Part shown: positions 55,201-60,702 of the stretch, one piece after another
Layout: the number at the start of each line of letters is the position of its first letter
Numbering within the stretch: the stretch's first letter is position 1
Source: Methylobacterium sp. Leaf117
GTDB taxonomy: Bacteria; Pseudomonadota; Alphaproteobacteria; Rhizobiales; Beijerinckiaceae
Assembly (NCBI RefSeq): GCF_001422985.1
Contig: NZ_LMNL01000034.1
Location: 1-60,702, forward strand
DNA length: 60,702 nucleotides
Direction of reading: 5' to 3'
Program-made: the position numbers and the translations under genes
The notes under the pieces: model-generated
The model's input: the letters and a program-made list of their open reading frames with translations, nothing else
Told to the model about the DNA's origin: nothing
The model's database searches: none

Positions 55201-57916
55201 TCTGCAGCAGCAGGTCGTCCTGGGTCGGGTCGTCACCGACCTGGTTGACCGGATTGAGTTCGAGGATGTGGTCGGCCCGCCCGAACAGCGATCCGTTGAG
55301 ATGCGAGGAGCCCTCGTCGCCGAGATCGGTGTTGCGCTGGACCAGGGCCGAGAAGGTGTTGGCCTCCAGCTCGTTGAGCAGGTTCATGCCCTGCGTGCGG
55401 CTGAGATAGTAGAAGCGGTCGCCGTTCTGCAGGTTCTCCATCTGCGTCTCGAAGACGAAGTTGAAGGTGTTGCCCAGCATCCCGCCGAATTCCATCTTCT
55501 CCTCGGCCAGGCCGCCGATCCAGAAGTCGACGTCGTTCAGACCGGAATTCGCGGCATTCCAAGCGCCGGTGCCGGTGAGGAAATCGAGCCGATCCGCGGG
55601 CGGCGCGATGGTGTGCGCGTCGTTCACCGGGGTCGACGGATCGTCCGGCACGTCGACCGAGATATCGAAGACCAGGGCGGTCGCCGCGGCGCGCTTGCCG
55701 GCGAGCGTGCTTTCCTGCGTGATGAGCGCGTGGTCGCCGTAGGCCGCGATGAAGTTGATCACCGAGGCCGGGTTCTTGATGTTCTGGGCGAAGTCGACCC
55801 AGCTCGTGTAAGGCTTGAGCTTGGCGTCGGCGGTCATCGCGTAGAACTCGGCGCGGGCCTCATTCAGGGTCGGGACGCCCTGTTCCCGTGAGCGCGCGAT
55901 GTTGAGCGTCGCCAAGTCGAGCGGGAGCCCGAGCAGGTTGTTGCGCAGGGCATCGACCACGAATTCGTCGATCTCGTTGCCGATCTGGCGGGTCATGCCC
56001 CGGATGATGGCGCCGGCGGCCGCTTCCGTGTCGACGCCGCTCGCGGTGAAGGCCAGCGGGTTGAGGAACGCCTCGATGAGGCCGAGCTCCTGGGTGCCCG
56101 CGACGGTCACGTCGCCATCGATGGGCTGCATATCGAAGCCGATGCGGTCGATGGTGTCCGTCAGCATCGAATGCCCGAAGCGGTAGACGACGTGCGCGAA
56201 CTCGGCCGTGATGGCCGGGTTGAGATCGGCGCTGTTCGTGAACACGAACGGGTCGACGTTGGGCTGGACCGTTCGCGCGAACTCCTCGAACACGAGGTGC
56301 TGGTACTGCATCTCGGTCACGAACTTGGCGCCCTGGAACAGGCGCTCGCCGTCCCATTGCAGCGCGGAGACCTGGTCCGATGTGGTCGGCAGGGAGGTCA
56401 GGTCGACCCTCAGCCATTCGTTGATGAAGGCGAGGTCGCCCGAGGCCAGGATGGTCTGCTTGTTGGCCTCGACGAGCCGGTTGTGCTCCGAGTGGAAGAT
56501 GGTGTGGACCGCGGTGAGGCCGATGTTCTCGTTCCCGCGCCCATCGCCCGTGATGAAGTGACGGTCGAGAAGCTCGTTGTCGTAGGCGAGGTTCGCTCCG
56601 GTCTGGGGATTGATCCCGACCGCGTTGCCGGTGAGCGTATCCGTGTCGGCGGCCACGGCCTGCCCCTGGACGATGGGGTTGGCGGAATGGGCAATGTCGT
56701 CGAGGAAGGCGTGACCGGTCTTGACCGCACCGACCGTGCGGATGCCCTCCGCCGTTCCCTCCTGGAACCACGTGGTGGCGTGGGTCGCGTCGGGCTGCAT
56801 GAGCATCTGCGCGTAGCCGTTGGGCCCCGGAATGAAGCGGCCGTAGGGGTCGGTCATCAGCACGGGCACGTTGTGGATGTCCGTGTCCACGAGTTCGATG
56901 CCCAGCATCATCTTGGCCTGGGCCTTGACCTCGGCCCAGTTCGCGATGGCCTTGCCGTCCGCGCCGCCGTTGAGAAGGTTTCCGGTCGCGAAGGTGACCG
57001 GATTGGCGACGCCGTCGCCCGGGGTCACGTCGACCCGGACGTACTCGCGCAGGAAGACCTGGTGCGAGGGATGGGAGGTGTAGGTCTGGTTCTGGTCGAT
57101 CCAGGGCGTCGTGGTGTTGACCGCGGTGCGGATGTCGTCCGCCGTGCCGAGCACGCCGTCGGCGCCCGGCCCCGCGACGGGGGTCGCCCGGGTCAGGACC
57201 ATGAAGCGTTGCGCCTCCGGCAGGTCGTCGACGGTGCCGAACACCCCGTCGCCGCCCGCGATCAACGGATCGTCGGGCATCAGCGGAACGATCACCGAGC
57301 CGTTGTTCCCCTTGGTGATGAGGTCGAGCCCGTGGTCGAAGAACTGCCCGAACAGGGTCATCCAGCCGTTGAAGGGCGGCGACAGGCCAATGTCGGGCGA
57401 CTGGTTCGGGATGAAGGCGATCTCGGTCGCGGTGGGGACGTAGTCCGCGGGGGGCGTCTCGCCGTTGTGAGCCGCCGCATAGGCGGCCTGGGCGATGGGA
57501 TTGGCGAACCAGGCCGCGACCGCGGACGGGTTGTGCGGGCTCATGTCCACGATGAGATTGCTGACCGTCCGAATGCTGGTGTCGATGACCGTGCCGGGAG
57601 CGCTGTAAGCGTTGTTGGTGACAACGCCGCCGGGGGCCGGCCCGTTGACGTCGAACTGGCCCGCGCCAGTCGTGTACTGGGTCGACAGGAGGCGTGGCAT
57701 GGGCTGGTCCGCCGCCCCGAGAAGGCTCTGACCCGGCAGGAGGTTGTTGTTGCTCCCGTCGACGGCGCGCAGGCCGTAGGGAAGCAGGGCCGCGTCCGGT
57801 CCGATGATCTCCTGCAGGGTCCGCGTGTTGCCGGGAGCTGCGAACTCTTCGGCGATGCGGATCTGCGTCAGGATGTGGCGGAGGTCGTTGGTGTCGACGG
57901 TGAACGTGACGGACAT
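49214..57916 (-). CDS. Giant RTX protein with two animal-type haem peroxidase domains (MopA/peroxicin-like)
   Basis: The 2900-residue protein holds two haem peroxidase domains. The first (about 30-880) has FGQFFDHGLDLI (distal His about 195), GDGRGNENIGLTAVHTIFH (catalytic Arg region, about 457) and YRFGHSMLTD (proximal His about 582). The second has FGQYFDHGLDF near 1940, GDGRANENVSLTAMHTIWARN near 2130 and YRVGHSLIGE near 2230. RTX nonapeptides occupy about 950-1150, an Ig-like domain about 1410-1490, more RTX after it, an Asp-rich linker about 2505-2580 and a last RTX block about 2610-2860. The C-terminus ends in DFAL, typical of type I secretion signals. Known relatives oxidise Mn(II) outside the cell. 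ATG 57916 follows GAGGA. Confidence 0.93.
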   Translation of the reverse strand: MSVTFTVDTNDLRHILTQIRIAEEFAAPGNTRTLQEIIGPDAALLPYGLRAVDGSNNNLLPGQSLLGAADQPMPRLLSTQYTTGAGQFDVNGPAPGGVVTNNAYSAPGTVIDTSIRTVSNLIVDMSPHNPSAVAAWFANPIAQAAYAAAHNGETPPADYVPTATEIAFIPNQSPDIGLSPPFNGWMTLFGQFFDHGLDLITKGNNGSVIVPLMPDDPLIAGGDGVFGTVDDLPEAQRFMVLTRATPVAGPGADGVLGTADDIRTAVNTTTPWIDQNQTYTSHPSHQVFLREYVRVDVTPGDGVANPVTFATGNLLNGGADGKAIANWAEVKAQAKMMLGIELVDTDIHNVPVLMTDPYGRFIPGPNGYAQMLMQPDATHATTWFQEGTAEGIRTVGAVKTGHAFLDDIAHSANPIVQGQAVAADTDTLTGNAVGINPQTGANLAYDNELLDRHFITGDGRGNENIGLTAVHTIFHSEHNRLVEANKQTILASGDLAFINEWLRVDLTSLPTTSDQVSALQWDGERLFQGAKFVTEMQYQHLVFEEFARTVQPNVDPFVFTNSADLNPAITAEFAHVVYRFGHSMLTDTIDRIGFDMQPIDGDVTVAGTQELGLIEAFLNPLAFTASGVDTEAAAGAIIRGMTRQIGNEIDEFVVDALRNNLLGLPLDLATLNIARSREQGVPTLNEARAEFYAMTADAKLKPYTSWVDFAQNIKNPASVINFIAAYGDHALITQESTLAGKRAAATALVFDISVDVPDDPSTPVNDAHTIAPPADRLDFLTGTGAWNAANSGLNDVDFWIGGLAEEKMEFGGMLGNTFNFVFETQMENLQNGDRFYYLSRTQGMNLLNELEANTFSALVQRNTDLGDEGSSHLNGSLFGRADHILELNPVNQVGDDPTQDDLLLQILDPKVVRVAPGADIDGDGRADGGMLKFSGGEHVVLGGTEGNDTLIGDKGIDTLWGDGGDDYLNGGMESDQIYGGDGDDVIEDPFGDEFIRGGEGNDAISGGPGLDILFGGGGKDFITHSTDTVEVFAGRGDDFVLGGSAADGLMGNEGDDWIEGGEGFDSLSGENSQLFFNSIIIGHDVLNGQGNDTDYDGESGDDIMVQGAGIQRNNGMLGFDWSIQKGDPNDGTIDLGISRFVNQQALTLRDRNDSVEGASGWKHNDTLIGTERPTGAVGDPAGGIVGGPATDSMLLSQNVALIDGFEALLKLTPGAIRGQTVGSDATSFASLAPDTTVFDPQNGGDILLGGAGSDTITGKAGNDIIDGDRWLNVRISIRDAGGTEVATADSLAGQMFTTPAGLASGTGPLYLGGMTLQAALMSRAVNPGQLNIVREILDAGQGADVDTAVFSDVRANYTLTNLGDGSFRVDHTGFAVSPTLRFSDGIDTLHNIERAQFSDGAVFLTNVPATGAPTVNDTTPTELATIRANVAGIADLNGLPTTFAFQWQAQSATGAWTDIVGATGQTFTPQQAQVGLQVRVAVSFTDQGGYAERVVSAPTDVVGDNIVDNGLGNSINGTAGADRILANGGNDTVNAGAGDDVVDGGAGADTINGAAGNDTIQGGTGNDTIDAGAGDDGVTWNGGAALGPVALVPTDGRDVVRGGTEGPVGDTLVVNGTLGLAETFRVYTVAAWGQVAGNNVATLSPGTEIVITRTTGAGIGAVTTVIAELQEIEEIRIGTAAVSVPNPPTNAGAGDSVFLIGNFSTTSLNLNTVTIDGTEGNDTVDISGLTSAHRIVFRSSGGTDTIVGTLRPQDVIELAPGTTRANYTETQANGVTTLTNGSHSITFASSGTPTFGTVPATGGNPPDGGVGNGGGVGNGGGGGFALTAADLAGIKALVTGQPVAGGDDDASGAAGVRHLSGAGNNLDHPEFGAADQPFIRLTDAHYGAFDPATNNNALNPLYAGLDPRAISNVLGTQEADLPHQANGSNIFFMAFGQYFDHGLDFLPKSASNGIVQIDLPGSGRAPGTNNPADLTRGEVSSIVDGVLQHLNKTSPFVDQNQAYGSHELVGQFLRESDGNQGVGARLLAGVPDPSNPAFNLLPTLRELIQHHWDADTIFHDSSLPGGAVSFRSYVSNFPLSETRTGSLFNAAGAFDPEAVSAFASNFMGSGNALLLDTNPFVSLLDHYVAGDGRANENVSLTAMHTIWARNHNFHVENLVEAGFQGTPEEVFQAAKTINEAEYQRVVFDEFADQLIGGMKGNGTHGHGGYNPDVDARISHEFASAVYRVGHSLIGETLTVIGSDGAPRQVALFDAFLNPSNAPDVFTAPLPPGYVPQPGYAQLGANAILAGVATQPAEEVDFNIVDAVRNDLVRINADLFAFNVARGRDVGLGSLNQVRSDLMASADPYIREALEYAGNLTPYASWEDFQARNGLSDTVIAQFKAAYPDLTLTTAEQQAAFVAANPDIAIHQRADGTPYVSGIDRVDLWVGGLAEQHINGGVVGQTFWVVLHEQFDRLQEGDRFYYTDRFDNFDFYQNIVDGQNFSDIVARNTGLTGLQEDIFAVSDEDEPIDGGGGTVGGGTDDDDDEDGDTPGGGNPDDGDDDTAGGGDSDDGDGDTPGGGGCDDDGDTAPGTGGGATTGGSTGGTTGGGTTTPPADLPASLVAGTAGDDVLPGTAGADTILGLSGDDNILAGEGADVVRGGDGNDFVDAGGGRDVVFGGAGDDDILAGGEDDMVYGDGGADRILAGAGNDLVTAGAGNDSVIGGDGNDLFVAEVGDGSDSYWGDEVGGGIGIDTLDMSAITATIMADLGTGLAGRGSVTSSQSGSDTLWGIENIVAGSGDDTITASDAVNVMDGGLGADVYRFLSAAAANGDTIASFQPGDKVDLSGIDANQGVAGNQAFTLATGAAFTGVGELLVTQEHRGDGDYTVVTGNTGGDAAPEFKFSIKGAPAATAADFAL

Positions 57917-59116
57917 GGCGGTATCCTCGGCTCATGGGTCAGCGATGGGACGCGCGTCGGACGCCGCCCCGGAGTTCGAATGGGAAGGAGGCACGGCGGC
58001 GCGCGCCGGCACGGATGCCGTCGAATCGGACGGGTCGAGTCAGTGTGCGTGGGGCTCGGCGACCTGGGTCGCGACCGTGGCCGTCAGGCGCGCGTGATGC
58101 ACGTCCATGACGACGGGCGCATTCGATGATCCTGCCGAGCGGTCTTCGGCCCTGATTTGGCGCACATGAAACGTTCCCCGCGAAGTTGATGAGGGTAACG
58201 GTTGCCGTCGTTCGGGGCTGCGATTGCCCTTGCGCCGAACCTCGCACAGATTCGGAAAATAGCGATGGTAAAAAAACCCTTAACCCCAAAGGAAAAACCC
58301 AACGGTGAAGGTTTTTTCCTCGTCCCCTTTCGCGACTGCTGATATCGGCCAGGGTTATTCAATTGGCAGGCCGACCGAAAAGAAGACGTGGGAACTACGT
58401 ACTTCCCGAAATGGACAATCCACGCTTTCGGGCGAAGCCTCGGTCTTTCGCGCCCGAACCGGATTTTACCGGGACAGCATCCACGAAACCGCTTTCCCAT
58501 TGGTTCGGAGTCTGCCCACGCTCTTTGCCGCGAGCCGGTCCACGCGGACATCGACTTTGCGCATCTGCCGGCGCGCAAGGCGAACCTCGCCGACCGCGAC
58601 AGCGTCAGCGCCAATGCACCGGGGCAGCACTCGGCAATCCCGCTTTCGCGATGCGCTGGCGGGGCGGTCAACGTGTCATCGGATGGGGCCGACCGACCTG
58701 TCCGGCGTCATCCCCCCTTGCGCGAGCCTGATCGCGGAAAGCCTGGGTCTCGGCCCCGCCGAATGCAGTCCGACGGGCTGGCGCCATGCGAAGAGCGGCC
58801 CCGGGGCCGCTGCACCGCCAATCCGAGCGTCTTTCGTTTGTCTGGGTGGGATCACCGGTTTCCACTTAATCCCTGACAAACGCCAGGGATGCGGGTCGCT
58901 GTCCCGGCCTAAGAGAAGGGGATCGATTCCGGATCGGCTTCGAAGCCGCCTTTCGCTTCCCTGAATGCCAACCGTCGCGGCGCCGACGCCGAATTCGGTC
59001 TCCATGGCACCCAGGACGGAACCAACCCGCGAAAAGCCGATTGACTGCTACATTGGATCTGTTCTAATTCGTAACTGCGAGCGGCGTCCGAGCCGCACAG
59101 GATGGAGATCTCCGAC
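57917..59116. other. Gene-free region of about 1.2 kb upstream of the peroxidase operon
   Basis: No frame here looks like a protein on either strand. The stretch is less GC-rich than its surroundings. It contains A/T runs and an inverted repeat (GGAAAAACC at 58291-58299 with GGTTTTTTCC at 58310-58319) roughly 375 nt before the peroxidase start. It should hold the operon promoter and a long leader. An unrecognised small RNA or the remains of a lost gene are possible. Confidence 0.5.
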
Positions 59117-59317
59117 ATGGCCCACGCCAAGTGTGAAAGCTGCAAGTTCTTCGACGAGCACAAGGTCAATGGCGCCGCCGCAGCGGCCGACGAGGGCCTG
59201 TGCCGCTTCAACCCGCCGGTGAGCCAGCCCGGCCCGCAGGATCACGGCCTGTGGCCGGTCGTCGGCGCCGCTGATTGGTGCGGCCACTTTGCGCCCGAGA
59301 TGACCGCAGCCGAGTAG
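59117..59317 (+). CDS. Small Cys-rich protein
   Basis: The 66-residue protein has a CESCKFF start, CRFNPPV in the middle and ADWCGHFAPE at the end: four cysteines with a CxxC pair, arranged as a likely zinc or iron-sulphur site. GGAG precedes ATG 59117. It resembles short conserved proteins of unknown role found in Rhizobiales and relatives. A strong hairpin follows. Confidence 0.75.
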   Translation: MAHAKCESCKFFDEHKVNGAAAAADEGLCRFNPPVSQPGPQDHGLWPVVGAADWCGHFAPEMTAAE

Positions 59318-59348
59318 GCGCGTCACCACAGCGACGACCGACGATCCG

Positions 59349-59372
59349 AAGGCCAGCCGCGAGGCTGGCCTT
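59349..59372 (+). terminator. Bidirectional hairpin terminator
   Basis: AAGGCCAGCC pairs perfectly over 10 bp with GGCTGGCCTT across a GCGA loop. It lies between the Cys-rich gene and the convergent cyclase gene and can serve both. Confidence 0.85.
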
Positions 59373-59398
59373 CTGCGTTCCGGCGACCCTCGCTCAGT

Positions 59399-60658
59399 TC
59401 AGGACGCCGGATCGCGATCCGGCTCTGGAGGCTCGACCTCGGACACGTCGTCGGGGAAGGCGAGCACCTCCAGCGGGTCGCCGACCCCGCGTAGGGGAAA
59501 GGTGCCGAGGCGGGTCAGGCGGTGCCCGTCGGCCGAGCGCGCCGCGACGGCGCCGGAGAACAGCACCCGCCGGTCGAGCACCTTGGTCAGGCTCTCGAGG
59601 CGTGCCGCGACGTTGACGGCGGGGCCGATGATGGTGAAGTCCAGACGCGAGCGGGAGCCGATATTGCCGTACATGACGGCGCCCACGTTCACGCCGATGC
59701 CGTAGCCCAGGCGCTGGAATCCCCTGGCCGACCGGGCCGCGTTCAAGGCCCGCATGGCGACGTGCGCCTCCCAGGCGGCGGATTGCGCGGCGGTGCAGGC
59801 AACCGGTGTGTCGAGGTGGAAGATCGCCAGCAGGCCGTCCCCCATGAACTTCAGGATCTCGCCGCCGTGGCGCTCGATCGGCAGCGAGATCGCATCGAAA
59901 TAGTCGTTCAGCAGCGCGATCACGTCGTCGCGCGGCCACAGCTCCGAGATCTCGGTGAAACCGCGCAGGTCGATGACCATGATGGCCGCCTCGACGGTGA
60001 CGCCGCTGCCGCGCCGCGTCGCTCCGTTGAGGATCATCTCGCTGGCATGCGGCCCCACATAGGTGTCGAGCAGCAGGCGGGTCAGGCGGTTCTTGTGCCG
60101 GACCTCGGTCACCACCGACAGGGCCGGCAGCAGCGCGGACAGGAGATCGAGATCCTGGGGCGCGAAGCCGCCGGGCCGGTCGGCCGAGAAGGTCACCACG
60201 TGGCGCTTGCCCAGGGTGTAGTGCAGCGGCCAGGCGACGTAATCGGTCAGCCCCTCGGCGCGCAGGTCGCGATAGATCGAATAGTCGGTCTCGGGCCGCT
60301 CCGGCTCCTCCAGGCGTTTGTGCACCTGCTCGGCACCGTTGTGGATGTCCGCCGCGGGGCTGCGCTTGAAGCTGTCGGTATCGACGATGCCGTACTCGTA
60401 ATTCGTCAGTTCGGCCGCCTCGGCCCCAGTGCGCCAGAGGATGCGGGTTCCAAGCCAGAGCGGGTGATGCGTCCGCAGGTGGATGGTGGCGCGCGCCACC
60501 GGCACGCCGGCCGCGCGCAGGCGGCCGCAGAAGGCGACGAAGATGTCGTCGAGGTAGCGTTCGCCGCGCGTTCCGGCGAGAAGCCAGTCGAGCATCTCCG
60601 CGCGCAGGGGCGCCTGCGCGAAACGGCGGATCTCCTCGGGATGCGAGGGACTGTTCAT
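59399..60658 (-). CDS. Cytosolic class III adenylate/guanylate cyclase
   Basis: The 419-residue protein has an N-terminal GAF-like sensory part (about 20-205, WLLAGTRGERYLDDIFVAFCGRLR) without membrane helices. The class III cyclase domain (about 215-395) has AAIMVIDLRGFTEISE (metal-binding Asp), HGGEILKFMGDGLLAIF (second metal Asp region) and RLDFTIIGPAVNVAARLES (transition-state residues). It makes cAMP or cGMP. Similar GAF-cyclase proteins are common in Rhizobiales. ATG 60658. The last 44 bp of the window belong to its upstream region. Confidence 0.9.
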   Translation of the reverse strand: MNSPSHPEEIRRFAQAPLRAEMLDWLLAGTRGERYLDDIFVAFCGRLRAAGVPVARATIHLRTHHPLWLGTRILWRTGAEAAELTNYEYGIVDTDSFKRSPAADIHNGAEQVHKRLEEPERPETDYSIYRDLRAEGLTDYVAWPLHYTLGKRHVVTFSADRPGGFAPQDLDLLSALLPALSVVTEVRHKNRLTRLLLDTYVGPHASEMILNGATRRGSGVTVEAAIMVIDLRGFTEISELWPRDDVIALLNDYFDAISLPIERHGGEILKFMGDGLLAIFHLDTPVACTAAQSAAWEAHVAMRALNAARSARGFQRLGYGIGVNVGAVMYGNIGSRSRLDFTIIGPAVNVAARLESLTKVLDRRVLFSGAVAARSADGHRLTRLGTFPLRGVGDPLEVLAFPDDVSEVEPPEPDRDPAS

Positions 60659-60702
60659 GTCGGCGCCTCGTGGCCTCTCATAGTTCGAGCCGAGTCTCGG
60701 CC

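Noticed and set aside
58305..58964. Frame of 219 codons in the gene-free region
   Set aside because: The composition is Arg/Ser/Thr-rich without conserved motifs or a ribosome site, and other frames over the same DNA look equally random.

Overview
The window is about 60.7 kb of GC-rich DNA from an alphaproteobacterium, most likely Methylobacterium or a close relative. The indications are the strong GC bias in nearly all genes, a GTTC-N7-GTTC LexA box before imuA-imuB, a BA14K-type secreted protein, a methanogen-output-domain protein beside a histidine kinase, and a type I secretion locus with a giant peroxidase of the Mn-oxidising-peroxidase type. The genus is an inference from gene content, because no rRNA or other marker gene is present.

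Layout. 1-1725: a PAP2 phosphatase with the beginning of an autotransporter passenger, cut by the window edge. 1925-6601: dusA and a small AT-rich genomic island inserted at its 5' end. The island carries a tight three-gene operon (SPPY-type DNA methyltransferase, DGQHR-domain protein, unknown protein). The displaced original dusA start codons survive as a 28-codon remnant beside ureE. 6653-13011: orphan ureE, a glycine-zipper lipoprotein, a BaiN-like flavoprotein, a TerC-type membrane protein, a peptidoglycan amidase coupled to a TerB/DnaJ protein, and a secreted collagen-like protein. 13201-18431: the SOS-controlled imuA-imuB pair without dnaE2 beside it, a small gene broken by a 14-bp duplication, and thiC with its TPP riboswitch. 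18588-31306: mostly single housekeeping genes (BA14K protein, M50 protease, HNH protein, acyltransferase, GNAT, PBP1A, OprO/P-type porin, aldo/keto reductase, class III cyclase, YaiI-type protein, BrnA-like protein). 31611-40125: transporters and metabolic enzymes (duplicated DUF606 transporter, ArsB-type carrier, phosphoesterase with MFS partner, GINT1-like glycan protein, D-amino-acid dehydrogenase, DUF2721 protein).

40537-57916, all on the minus strand, is the most distinctive part. A 2900-residue protein with two animal-type haem peroxidase domains and several RTX blocks is followed by a type I secretion ABC transporter, a second RTX protein with an N-terminal membrane segment, and an HlyD adaptor. 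After a 170-bp gap comes a separate operon of methanogen-output-domain protein, histidine kinase and LuxR-type response regulator. The transporter and adaptor most likely export the giant peroxidase; an outer-membrane TolC-like partner is not in the window. Upstream lies about 1.2 kb without a recognisable gene, the longest such stretch, then a small Cys-rich protein and a second class III cyclase.

The two best candidates for something not well described are the dusA island operon (modification methylase, DGQHR protein and unknown partner) and the peroxidase secretion locus with its membrane-anchored RTX protein between transporter and adaptor.
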